Source: Perilla frutescens (taxonomy: Eukaryota; Streptophyta; Magnoliopsida; Lamiales; Lamiaceae). From it: 64,000 nt of DNA. The notes beneath the pieces were generated by a model. It was not told the DNA's origin. It did no database searches and saw only the letters and a program-made list of their open reading frames with translations. Made by a program: the position numbers and the translations under genes. The stretch spans positions 46,431,588-46,495,587 of the forward strand of contig BRKX01000018.1 of assembly GCA_026008535.1 (NCBI GenBank), in the 5' to 3' direction. Each line of letters opens with the position of its first letter. Within the stretch, counting starts at the first letter, position 1. Of this stretch, positions 1 to 10,092 are shown piece after piece.

Positions 1-97
1 GCTCCATGCAATCGACTATAAGTCTGCAATAAAATTAACTGTAACACATAAAAAGCATTTAGCCCGGATGGATCTTCAAACTTCAGAATTAACACAC

Positions 98-1739
98 CTA
101 GAGAAATCCAAGAACACATGAGACTTCAAAATTTGTTTGATGCTCTTGAACTTTTCCCGAAGTTCTGTGATCTTCTAAAAATCTCTATAAGCTTCAAAAT
201 GACTGCATAGCTCGTTGACAGCCTGAAATGTATACCCAACCCATGAAATAGTGGGAAAAAACAATCAAGAAAACCATGATTATATATGCATCCCATCAGT
301 AAATACAACATATACCTTAAAGTGAATTCAAGACAATCTAAACGTGATTGAACAAATCAGCAAATATTTTTAAAACATGATGCGCAATATTTTTAAAGCA
401 AGAAACCAATAGTTTGACACTGATTTGAGACCTATGTAGCTAAAAAAAAAATATCATCTGTACTAGCAAAGAAAGGTGACAAAACATGTGTACACCATGT
501 GATACCTCAAGCTGTGCAGTTGCCTCCTTGTATTGTCTTTTAGAAGCCATAGCTTGAAGTTGTTCTACAGCAGATACTGTCATACCCGATAGAGTTGGCA
601 TTGAGTTTTATGAAGTCAGATAAAATTTAAAAAAAATAAAAGCATGTAATGTCGATTTGTTCTTCAAATACAGCAAGGATTCCATGATTCCTCATGACCC
701 AAAGTAGTCAATATCATATTTTCAACAAAAGCAGTCCACAAAATAATGGAAGTAATAATATAAACAGAAAAGTGAAGGAGGAAGACAAAAATAAAAGATT
801 TCTCAATTGCTCATCTCCCAGAAGCACATTTAATTTGATTGTCAAATTCCACAAACCTACTCTCACTCAGTATTATACGTTAGTTTCTCCCTTCCTTGTG
901 CTCTACAATTAGAAAAAGTTCAACCCATATCTTGATTTGCTTGTTAAAAGTAGACGTGAACTAACAGGCCATAAGCTCCCCATCCATTTTAACAAGCATC
1001 TTCTGACTACCAGTACTCCATCAGAAAAAAAAAGTAAATATCAAAACATCAATCAAACTATTCCATCTCTATCAAAATCCATGTTAGCTTCGGTGAGCCG
1101 AAACTAGCAATAGAAAATACTGAAATACTGATAACAAGTAAAATTGCCTTAACAGAACATTAAGCAAATATATTTCTTATGCGGATCATAAAATGGCACC
1201 TGCATGAACATTAATAAGAGAGTTATGCAAATAAGCCTTAATTTATCTCATAAACAGCAGAACTTATAGACTGCAAAAAAAAGATTCAAAGGAGCACCAC
1301 TCAAGCCCCCCCTCCCCAAAGAAAAATAAGATTGAATGGAGACTGAATCAAACTTTTCATAAAAAAACTTATCTAGCATAGTAAGATGATGAAGGGCAGT
1401 AATCGTAGTAGTTATATGCTTCTTTGCAAAATCTAGTTTCTTGATATCACGACATATCTCCTGAACCATTATTTCACTTTGCTCTGCTTTCATTTTTATT
1501 TCTTGCATTTTGTACAAGAGTTCCTAAGTTCCAATGATAAAAGCTAGTTAGTCAAAGGGGAGAGCATCACAGAAAATAAAGCTTTCAAGAAATATGATAA
1601 ACAAACCAGGGGAAGGTATTTGTGCTAATGTTGGAAATCAAACTTTTGCCACTTAACTAGCTAATAAAAATAATGGACATACCTGGATTGCACCAGTAGC
1701 TGTTGTAAGATCCTCACAGGCCTTGCTCCCTAAATTACT
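98..1739 (-). pseudogene. VPS53: VPS53 fragment (GARP/EARP tethering subunit), N-terminal exons, broken
   Basis: Four blocks read on the minus strand as consecutive exons of plant VPS53, a subunit of the GARP/EARP complexes that tether endosome-derived vesicles at the trans-Golgi. Block 1683-1739 reads SNLGSKACEDLTTATGAIQ. Block 1373-1523 contains AEQSEIMVQEICRDIKKLDF and ends LTML. Block 506-576 contains VEQLQAMASKRQYKEATAQL. Block 98-222 contains ITELREKFKSIKQILKS. Phases fit across the junctions and most borders keep GT/AG signals. Two lesions are visible: an in-frame TAG at 175-177 where the family has a Pro before KITEL, and the donor after 1373, which reads AT (GATAAG) instead of GT. 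The first coding exon was not found upstream to 2.65 kb, and the 3' half lies off the window. I infer a pseudogene or captured fragment; the family identity is confident. Confidence 0.87.
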
Positions 1740-2651
1740 CTATAAAGTAATATATACATCATAAATGTGTTAATAGAGGAAGTATTGTTGAGAACAAAAA
1801 ATTTATTTTCTTCATAAGCTAGACGAAAATAAAAACCAGCAAGAGTGATTAACTCTTATGCATCGCAAATATACAAATATGCCTACCTCGAAGTAAATTG
1901 TTCTCATGTGAATGAAATCTATCGAGAACAAAATAAAATAAGATGATTCTTTTTTCTCTTGACACACATTCAAGCAGCTAGCACGGTAGAATAAACCCTG
2001 GATTTTTATTCCCGATGGACATGTAGGCACTCGTTAGTTAATTAACTAAGATATTATTACAAGCTTCACTGAGTTAATAATGAAAAAAGAAGCAAATACA
2101 GAGAACCAACAGCTACAACAAAGACATGGAAAGTGGAGAACCCCCTGCACAATAGTAGCCAATAGTAACATACTAAATTCAAGGTAGCAAATGCGTTTAA
2201 TGGCAATTAAAGAACATATCATTACATCGCCAAGAAGCACTACCTTATTCCATTCAAGCTTTTCTTTGTTGTTAGCTTGCTGTATACCTTGAAGAACAAA
2301 GTACTAATTGCTGTTGTTAGGTGTGAGAATATCAATATGCTTGTTAGCTATGAGAATATCGATCACCATCTTCACGTTCAGAGTCAAAAGAATGATCGAT
2401 TTTGGAATCAACTATTTTGTTTTAACCTTAGACCTGACTAAGAGAAGATTCTATTGTTCCGGGGACACTAAGTGGTAGTCTTAATTTGCAGTGAACTGCA
2501 ACAAATCCAAACCAAAAACCAAAACCAGAACATTGAAATTAGCCACACACTCCCGCACTCAAAACCCCTTATTATGAGGCACACCCGCCATAAAAACTGA
2601 CATTGAAAAATAAAACAAACAACTCTGGACAAAAATGGTTTTTAAATATAT
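1740..2651. other. No gene seen between the VPS53 and ubiquitin fragments
   Basis: AT-rich sequence. I looked on the minus strand for the missing 5' exon of VPS53 and for the C-terminal end of ubiquitin and recognised neither. Short open frames here have no family resemblance. Confidence 0.5.
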
Positions 2652-2861
2652 TACGAGGTGGAGTGTCGACTCCTTCTGGATGTTGTAGTCGGTGAGGGTG
2701 CGACCATCCTCGAGCTGCTTTTCAGCGAAGATGAGGCACTGCTGGTCCGGCGGGATATCTTCCTTGTCCTGGATCTTCGCCTTTACGTTGTCGATCGTGT
2801 CGGAGGATTCAACCTCCAGGGTGATCGTCTTACCCGTTGGGGTTTTGACGAAGATCTGCAT
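2652..2861 (-). pseudogene. Truncated ubiquitin copy
   Basis: Starting at the ATG at 2859-2861, the minus strand encodes residues 1-70 of ubiquitin (MQIFVKT, then TIDNVKAKIQDKE and YNIQKESTLHLV). Substitutions at invariant positions include L8P, G35D, R42C and G47E. After HLV the sequence runs into IYLKTIF, so the C-terminal LRLRGG needed for conjugation is absent and no fused second repeat or ribosomal-protein tail follows. CTC|GTAATA could be a splice donor, but no exon with the RLRGG end was seen downstream. The 5' leader contains an AATCCCTAATACAC stretch close to the telo-box of ribosomal-protein-type promoters. An upstream in-frame Met at 2928-2930 adds 23 unrelated residues. L8 belongs to the Ile44 patch, so the product would not act as ubiquitin. 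Likely a relic or a transposon-captured fragment. Confidence 0.88.
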
Positions 2862-3008
2862 CTTCGTGGCGGAGTGAAGAGAAATTTCTGGAGACCAGCA
2901 ATGGAGATGGTAGACTGAAGGAGGATTCAAGCAAAGAACAGCGCGCGGGATCTGTGTATTAGGGATTTAATTTTTTTGATCCCTCTTTTTTCTTTTATTT
3001 TAATTTAA

Positions 3009-3231
3009 TTTTAATATTAAACACACGCTCATACACCACCGTTGCATAATATAGGTGGTGTATTTATGAATATACACCACTAGACTATTTGAAACTGAGG
3101 TGTTTCCTCTGGGAGAGCATGCTCATACACCACCGTTTTTACGAAAACCGTGGTTTTTATCTAAATCACCACGGTTTCTTGTCAAAACCGTGGTCAATCA
3201 ACAGTGGTGTATGAGCTGTTTTCTTGTAGTG
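3009..3231 (-). mobile_element. Terminus of a CACTA (En/Spm-type) element with subterminal repeats
   Basis: The terminal sequence CACTACAAGAAAAC, typical of plant CACTA elements, is present exactly on the minus strand at 3218-3231. Just inside it are repeated short motifs in both orientations, ACCACGGTTTT/AAAACCGTGGT (around 3128-3195) and CATACACCAC (around 3030-3135), matching the subterminal arrays of this superfamily. The element body must run leftwards; the other terminus was not found. The ubiquitin and VPS53 fragments lie in that direction on the same strand. Confidence 0.65.
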
Positions 3232-3361
3232 TGGGCTCTATTTTCGTATTGCCAACTCCAAGTCATCATGGGAATATTTGAGTCCAAATGCATACACAGA
3301 AAAAAAGTTGAAGAACCAAGCATAAATAACAAAACCACTTACGTCTTTAGGCAAGTTTTTG

Positions 3362-3505
3362 ATTGGAGTGCTGGCATAAGTCCAAATATATTGTTCAATG
3401 TTAAAAAACTAAAAGAATTAAACAGCAACATAAATTGGAGTGCTGGCATAAGTCCAAATATATTGTTCAATGTTAAAAAACTAAAAGAATTAAACAGCAA
3501 CATAA
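3362..3505. repeat. 72-bp direct tandem duplication
   Basis: 3362-3433 is repeated at 3434-3505 with no difference seen by eye, starting ATTGGAGTGCTGGC. 72 is a multiple of three, so the plus-strand open frame through it stays open, but that frame resembles no known protein. Confidence 0.95.
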
Positions 3506-4915
3506 ATTTACAACCTTCGGACTAAAAAACACCTAAAAACTTTTAGGAAAGGAGAAAGTGAGAGCCTAAATAATGGGCATGATGAAAATGTAAGTCATAG
3601 TAACAGAACTAGAGCAACACAAAGAAGAAAGCCTCACTCCTCCATGTTAAGATATGTCAAGTGACATGTTTGCTCAATCTTATCACCACCTAGCATTTAC
3701 ACTAAAGAATAGTATTATAAACAATAGAAATGCCAATTATTTTCGAAAAAAATAGCAAACGAAACACACCAATTACTCAGCAAAGAACCTGTAAATGAAC
3801 ATATTATTTTTACCTTAATCAATGTATTGTGAAGTCAATACATCCCTAATACAACAATCACACCATAAAGTGAGTAATTGAAAGTGTATTTTGCAGATAG
3901 TTGAAGGTGAAAACAAAGCGACCGATTGAACTCTTCACAAGCTTTACCTAAAATTGGTTTAGCCAAAGGTCACACTTGCAAAGCAAAGGTGCAAAGATTA
4001 AAATTAGGGTAACATGTGAGAAACATGAACTCCTCCAATAGAATAAAATTTGGGTCTACAATCCAGATGCTCAGATTATAATTTATTGAGAAATGAAATC
4101 TACAATCACAAATCAAAAGAGCAAAAGCGAATAACCAAGGCCAAATGAATGTTTTCAATTACCTTCGAAACTTTGGCAAAGGAAAATTGACAGGCAGCAT
4201 TAGCGCACAGAGCAACAGGAAGAAATGGGTGACCTCTCTTCATTGGGTGGCTGGAAACAAAGCTTTCGGCACCGTTCTTGATTCCATAACTTGAGAATTC
4301 GATAACCCTTGTTGGCAGTGCTATCTGAATAAAGTGACGGAGAATTTATAGGCGGAGGTGATCGCGAAAGGTGGTGGTGATTCGTTTCAGTCTTTGGCTT
4401 GAAAAATAGAACCGTCCCTTCAGCAGTGTTTGGCTTGAAAAAAGGGACGCCCTCCTTCCGCCTCCATCGACCAATCATGATATTTTTTCATAGAAAATAA
4501 CTTTTGAATGTAAATTGATTATATTATAATAAAAATTGAACTGGAAGATCTATGTCTGTTTAGGACATCCAAGAAGACAAACATATCATTATCCTTCTCA
4601 ATCACGGGGCAATAAAACTAGTTAAATAATTGTATTATTTAGCAATTATGATTCTTAATTTTCTAAAAAGTCAAATAAAATGGTTTTATATTGTATGTAT
4701 TAATTTTGCGTAGTTTCAGAATAAATTGTCAGAAACATTGTTAATTAATTGGGGGTTAGAAAAATTATATTTTTTAGCCTATTAATTTGCACCCATAAAT
4801 AGTTATTGTAATAGACTATTGTGTAATTTTCAATTCACTCAACTTTTAGACTTTATTTGGTTAGTTCCAATTTAGCATAAATAAAGAAAACAAAAAGAAA
4901 AAGGGGTACACTTGT
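3506..4915. other. No gene seen
   Basis: AT-rich intergenic DNA. A 92-codon minus-strand open frame at 4200-4478 has no recognisable domain, and I do not support it as a gene. Confidence 0.5.
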
Positions 4916-4958
4916 GTGAGACCGTCTAACGGGTCTTTTACGTTAGACAGATCCTCAC
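4916..4958. repeat. Short inverted repeat of the GACCGTCT type
   Basis: GTGAGACCGTCTAACG is followed after a short spacer by an imperfect reverse complement, CGTTAGACAGATCCTCAC. Related GAGACGGTCT-type sequences are common short MITE-like repeats in plant genomes. This copy is short, with no defined ends or target duplication. Confidence 0.5.
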
Positions 4959-5197
4959 CCGACCCGACCCAACAATATATATATATTAAAAAAACACTTT
5001 CTTTCTTCCAGTAGGCGTTTATTAGGTTTTCTTCTAGCTCTCCTACGTACGATCGTGATTCCACCTCGCGATTCCGCCTCCACGCACGACACGTGATTCA
5101 AGTTCACGATCCACAGTTGAACTCTAGCTGCTCGTGATTCATCCTCTTGTGGTTTCAACCTCCTGCGATTCAAACTCGCGATTTTCTGCACAATTTG

Positions 5198-5558
5198 ATG
5201 GATAATTTGGGAAAAGCAAGCAAAGTTACCTCCGGTGGAATTTCAGTCAATTCCGGCAACGTAATATTATCAACAACTGGTGGTATGTGTTCTTAGTTTA
5301 GGAGATTTGTAATTTTGTTCCAATTGTGCAACAATAATTATGCATATGAAATTATGCATTCCAATTGTTCAACAATTTGTTCCTAAAACTAATTCATTAA
5401 AATTTTGATTTAGTAATCTCTTATTGTTATAATAATTCTGTAACTGATTTAAATTTCATAATTTTCAGATATTGTTATACTTGATCATGAATACAATGTT
5501 GAATATGTTGAAACAACATCTATCGATGAGGATGAATCTGTTATGCTGGAAATTGGGA
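5198..5558 (+). pseudogene. 5' exons of an unrecognised, possibly FAR1-related gene
   Basis: ATG at 5198 opens MDNLGKASKVTSGGISV and runs to a donor at 5282/5283 (G|GTATGT). A 186-bp intron ends in TTTTCAG at 5468, and the frame continues as DIVILDHEYNVEYVE and an acidic stretch to a donor at 5558/5559 (A|GTAAGT). Phases agree across the intron. No catalytic domain is seen. The only reason to suggest a FAR1-related gene is the block at 7447-7811, with the repeat-filled DNA between the two. The exon-intron structure looks real; the family and any function are uncertain. Confidence 0.4.
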
Positions 5559-5669
5559 GTAAGTACTACTTTACTTCTATTTTTTATTTGCTGCAACCAT
5601 CAGCTGGAAAATCTATTTAACACAGTAGTGACACTTTACCGATAGTTAGTGATACATTTTACACAGTTA

Positions 5670-5764
5670 TTGACACTTCCCTGTTTATGCCTCAATAATT
5701 AAATTCAATGTTAATGTTTGTTAGTGATACATGCTCATCATCATAGTAATCATTCGCATAGGTG
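5670..5764 (+). repeat. 95-bp direct repeat, copy 1
   Basis: About 95 bp, including ATGCCTCAATAATTAAATT and GATACATGCTCATCATCATA, recurs at 7285-7379 with a handful of differences. The interval between the copies contains LTR-like DNA. The repeat may mark a segmental duplication inside a decayed element. Confidence 0.85.
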
Positions 5765-5784
5765 TTATATAGATCAAATTTAAG

Positions 5785-6660
5785 GTGTTGTAGCTTATTG
5801 ATGAAGACGTGCCAAGCATTGACAAAAAACCAAACCCAAGTTGTTTCATTGCTTATAATTAAAGATAAATGATTAATACCCATCCAGGATCTGATTGAGA
5901 ATAAGGCATGACCATGCCTTAGTTCCAGTTGAGAATTTACAAAAAAAATGAGTGAAGCCCAAAAAGTGACGAACATGCATGGACGTCCCAAATCAAGCCC
6001 ACTCGTCCAAGCCCAAGTTTGAGGAGGATCAATCATAGTCTATCTTAGTTAGGATTATTTTTATTATTTTATTTTTGGTATTTTATCTTTTATGGATTGT
6101 AGAATTCTATTCATGGTAGGATTCCTAGTTATGGTAAGATTTGATTTTCTAGTCTTTTACTTACCTTAGGATTTTCAAAGTCCCACATTATAAATAGGAC
6201 ATGTTTGTATCATTATTATTCAGACGTTGATTGAATATTTTAGTTAATTCACAATTGTCTCACAATCTTTTGTTGATCACCAAATTTACAACTCTTAAAG
6301 AAATTACAAGCTTCAAATTTTACTCAAAGTCTCGTTCTAATTCTCTAGTAGAGTTAGGGTTAGATTGCTACCTATCGAAGAGAATTAAGTAGTGAATCAT
6401 TTTGTGTATTGTTTTACACTTGGTGTTTCGCCCCGAGTTCGATTCATTCATTTATCTAGAAGAATTCAAGTGGTGTTCGTTTTGTGAAGTAATCTTCACT
6501 TGGTTAACACTCTAACTTCAACTCATTCTACCAAACACTAATCGCCGATCCATCTACACGTCATTCATCAATCATCAACGTCCGTCTTCACCAACATTCA
6601 CCAAAGTTCCAGCCGTGAATCTTCATCCACATCAAAGTCATCACCCATCGAGTTTATCAT
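5785..6660 (+). mobile_element. LTR-like promoter-bearing segment (tentative)
   Basis: The segment has a TATA-type core (CCCACATTATAAATAGG at about 6183-6199), with a long leader-like stretch downstream, as in a retroelement U3-R-U5. It starts near TGTTGTAG and a possible end is TTTATCA at about 6658. No target-site duplication was found, and no PBS, PPT or protein domain flanks it. It could be a solo LTR or the promoter of an unknown transcript. Confidence 0.3.
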
Positions 6661-7284
6661 ACTGTAAGTGTTCTATTTGTCTAGTAAATTCGAGTCTAAG
6701 TACAACCATATATCGTGTCAAATTCAGTCCAAGTCTTCTGCTAATTGTGTCATATATCGAGTCCCGGTATTCATATTGAACCCTTACATAGTCCGCCATG
6801 TTCTCCGTTCTTGAGTCTGCATACTTTGGTATTCTTTTATGTTCTTAAGCATGACGGAATCACATCATCATTTGATTTTAGAAATCACTGATTCTTCACC
6901 GATAGTTAGTGATCTTTCACAGATAGTTAGTGCCACCTTTCTTATTTCAGGTTGTATAATTCAATTCAATGTCATATTTTGTCATTTATGGTCATTATGA
7001 TAGTGATACTTCACATTATAATTAATGATTCTCTATTCCATGGTAATGATAATCTTGAAAATAATAAATCCAACAACAAAATCATATTGTTTCACTTACT
7101 ATCTAATTATGATTCACTCAATAGTAATGATACTTTAAGAAGTACATAGTGATACGACACCCACAATTATTGACACTATTTTGGTTTTGCCTCAATAATT
7201 CAAGAAGTATATATCACACGCCATATTGTATTTTATACAATAGTGATACTTCTATGGTATTTAGTGATATATTTCACAAAACTA

Positions 7285-7379
7285 TTGACTCTTCCCGGTT
7301 TCTGCCTCAATAATTAAATTTAATGTCAATGTTTGTTAGTGATACATGCTCATCATCATAGTAATCCTTCGCATAGGTA
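7285..7379 (+). repeat. 95-bp direct repeat, copy 2
   Basis: Second copy of the repeat at 5670-5764. Around both copies, and again at 7800-8110, the 8-mer family (A/T)(G/T)TGATAC recurs many times with irregular spacing. Confidence 0.85.
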
Positions 7380-7446
7380 TTAGTGATACGTTGCATATTG
7401 TTTCACTTACTACCTAATTATGATTCACTCTATAGTAATGATACTT

Positions 7447-7811
7447 CAAGTAGTGGAAGCAAGCAACCTGAATAGAATACAAATTCTATTTCTTGGAGAA
7501 ATCAGATGATGAGAAAGTACTATGCTACTGTTATGAAAGTCAAAGATAATGAAGAAGGAAGAAAAATACTTAAAGAATAGCATAACAAGGTTGTTGCATA
7601 TGTTGAAGAGCTGAAGAGTATAGTGCCTTCCGTGGGGGATACATATGTTTCAAACTCTTCTATTCAAATATTGGATCATGCACGTTCAACCACAAAAGGT
7701 AGGAGAAAAATAATCAAAGGGCATCTTCAAAAAATGAAGAAGAAGAATGCAAGTGGTACTTCAATTTCAAAGGACTTTGGTTACAAAACCCCTAATCTCA
7801 TATTATTTTAA
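7447..7811 (+). pseudogene. C-terminal remnant resembling a FAR1-related / MULE-derived protein
   Basis: Plus-strand block with fragments WRNQMMRKYYATVMKVKDNE, then VVAYVEELKSIVPS, and a basic tail STTKGRRKIIKGHLQKMKKK. The order (conserved WRN..M start, helical linker, basic KGR tail) resembles the C-terminus of FAR1-related proteins domesticated from Mutator-like transposases. In-frame stops interrupt it near 7471 and 7579 (E-TAG-HNK). No MULE transposase or SWIM zinc finger is visible. Possibly the 3' end of the gene whose 5' exons lie at 5198-5558. Tentative. Confidence 0.35.
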
Positions 7812-8236
7812 GTTTCTTATTATATTGTTGATACTACAGTTAATATGTATTTGATACTAATATATTATTGATACTCTTTACTCATGTATTTAGTTTCCAA
7901 TTATATTATTGATACTCTTTACTCATGTAGTTAGTTTTTTATTATATTATTGATACCTGTTATATTATTATTGATACTAAATTATTACAGAGAATTAACA
8001 TCAAATATGATAAAAATTAACATGAACAAAATGTTATGCGATTAAATTATTATTGCAATAAATAGTGTTACTTCATGTTATACATAGTGATACTTTCTTC
8101 ATTAGTATTAATACTGTAATATATAATTATGATCGATGAAATTATTTGATATATTGAAAACATAATTACTATTGCAAATCTTTTTTTATCGTTTATGTAT
8201 GCCTCTCTGTTTTTTAATACCGATAACAATGCAAAA

Positions 8237-8605
8237 AAACTGGGTTTTAACGACGGACTCCGGCGACGGATTTTTATCCGTCGGTAGTAGCAATGGATTA
8301 TCGATGGTATGTCCGTCGCTAACTTTTGAGCCGGAAAATTTAGCGGGGGCAGTTCGCGGTTAAATTTTACGACAGATCTACGACGGATATTTTGTCGGCA
8401 ACTATAACGACGAACTATGTCTGTCGTTATATTTTTGGGTGATTTTTTTTACTTAAGTAATGCTGTTAACGACGGAAACGGTCCATCGCTAGTTATTTAA
8501 TTTTTTTTATTTTTTTAATAGAAACGACGAACATAGTCCATCGTTAGTGTTTTTATAATATTTCGGATTTAATTTTTAATATTAACGACGGACTATACAG
8601 TCGGG
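8237..8605. repeat. ACGACGGA subterminal repeat array
   Basis: Many copies of ACGACGGA-like and TCCGTCG-like 8-mers in both orientations, some forming short palindromes (GACGGATTTTTATCCGTC at 8264-8281). In CACTA elements such arrays bind the TNPA-type regulatory protein; that role is inferred from family knowledge. Confidence 0.75.
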
Positions 8606-8727
8606 ACCAGGCCCTTCTCTTTCATTCAATCCAACCCCTAATTCACAAATCCACCCCTAACCCTCCTCTACCTATCCAACAGTGACGGAGGTGAATGACG
8701 ACGGCGGCGGCGGACGTGGCGACGACA

Positions 8728-9010
8728 GGTATAATCTCTGTCTCTCTCTCTCGCTCTTTCTCACCCTCTCTACATCTCTCTCTCTCTGTCTCTCCCTCTC
8801 TCGGCTCTCTCTCTCTCCCTCTCTGCCTTCTCACCCTCTTCCCTCCTTTTTGCTGCCCCCTCTCTCTCCCCATTCTCTACTGCCCCCCTCTCTCGGCTGC
8901 CCCTGTCCTTCCCTGTCTCGGCTTCCCCCCTCTCTCGGCTCCTCTCTATCTCCCCACCCTCTGCCATCTCTCCCTCTCTTGGCTCTCTCTTCCTCTGCCC
9001 TCTTCTTCTT
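8728..9010. repeat. CT-rich low-complexity tract
   Basis: CTCTCT-rich, strongly strand-asymmetric pyrimidine tract in the CACTA leader. Long open frames in several phases on both strands (Ser/Leu/Pro-rich or Arg/Glu-rich) are artefacts of composition. Confidence 0.9.
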
Positions 9011-9412
9011 CCTTGTTAGATTAGGGATTATGGTTGTTAGCTTTAATTTCATTCATTTTATGTTAATTAGGGATTAGGGATTGGAAATTAGGGGTTAGGG
9101 ATTTGGAAATTGGGAGTATATCTATTGTTGTTGTTGCATTAGGGATTAGGGAAATTAATTTAATTAATTTTATGTTAATTTTTTCATTATTGTCATCATT
9201 GTTATTAATTTTATGTTAGTGATTAGGGATTTGGAAAATATTGGGGGTTATGGATTTAATTTTTTATGTTATGTAATTATTATTAATTAATTGTTGTTAT
9301 GAATTTTTGTTTAGGTATTGTTCAAAGTAGTTTGCTCAATTTGGTAGAAGCAAATCAGAAGAATTAAGTTAAAGGTGAGTTCGATTTGCTAAATTAATTA
9401 TGATGTGAAATT

Positions 9413-9990
9413 GAAAGTGAAATCAAGCATGTTAAGTATGATGTTAATAAGCATGTTCGACAGTTTATGAAATTGAAATTGAAATTAAGCATGTTAAGTA
9501 TGATGTTAATAAGCATTTTAAGTATATATGATGTGATATATTATAAGCATGTTGTTCAATTTATTACATTCAATTAATTAAATTCAAATTATACTTTTGT
9601 GAATGGGATGAGGGGCCCTAGATCCCTCTTTCTGAATTGTTTAATTTTGAATGGGATGAGGGACCCTGGATCCCTCTTTATGAATTGTTGGTGGTGTTGA
9701 TATATTATTTATGTTGGTGTTTGTTGGTATTAATTAAGTAGTTATTAGTGGAACATAGATCAATTAGCGTAGAGTTGAGAACTTGGGATTAAGATTTTCA
9801 CATAGCTGCTGCCAAAATTTTAAATTTTTTTAATCATGTATTGATTGAATTGTTGGCATTTGTTGGTTTTATTTTTGGTATTGATTGATTAACTAGAAGA
9901 ACATAGATCAATTAGCGTAGAGTCAAGAACTTGGGACTAGAATTTTCACATAGGTGCTGTCGAAATTTTTAATTTTTTTTAATCAATTTT
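9413..9990 (+). repeat. Three sets of short local direct repeats in the CACTA leader/intron
   Basis: (i) AAGCATGTTAAGTATGATG units at about 9425-9500. (ii) A 48-bp-period pair starting GAATGGGATGAGG at 9601 and 9649. (iii) A 148-bp-period pair starting GAACATAGATCAATTAGCG at 9751 and 9899. They suggest repeated slippage or local duplication in non-coding CACTA sequence. Confidence 0.8.
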
Positions 9991-10092
9991 ATTTGAAACT
10001 CGATTAATTAGATAAGTTTTCCACCAGATTCTCACCTAACAATGAGATATAATCGTGATTAGATGTACAAACGATATGGGGCTAATGGGTGT

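Larger units (their letters stand above)
8226..10092 (+). mobile_element. CACTA element, 5' part (resumes at 50912)
   Basis: From about 8226, a terminus-like stretch (AATGCAAAAAAACTGGG) leads into a dense array of ACGACGGA/TCCGTCGT motifs in both orientations up to about 8600, the subterminal pattern of CACTA elements. A leader with a long CT-rich tract follows (8728-9010). At about 10042-10092 the plus strand reads MRYNRD, a TAG stop, then MYKRYGANGC, the start of the transposase-associated domain of TNP2-type transposases. Athila element B interrupts the frame exactly here, and it continues at 50912 as LNPDSCVDWTGKLHR. The TAG stands where the family normally has Trp, so the transposase was already, or later became, defective. 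Confidence 0.75.

Noticed and set aside
126..311. 61-codon minus-strand frame
   Set aside because: Out-of-frame overlap of the VPS53 exon at 98-222.
1371..1373. AT at the VPS53 donor as a U12-type AT-AC intron
   Set aside because: The intron ends in AG and the context GATAAG looks like a mutated GGTAAG U2 donor.
2658..2918. 86-codon plus-strand frame
   Set aside because: Antisense shadow of the ubiquitin copy.
3100..3525. 141-codon plus-strand frame
   Set aside because: Starts in the CACTA terminus and is extended by the 72-bp duplication; no family resemblance.
5692..6036. 114-codon minus-strand frame
   Set aside because: Lies over LTR-like DNA and a repeat; no homology.
8643..9077. Several overlapping open frames on both strands, Arg/Glu-rich or Ser/Leu-rich
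   Set aside because: They arise from the CT-rich low-complexity tract; composition explains them.
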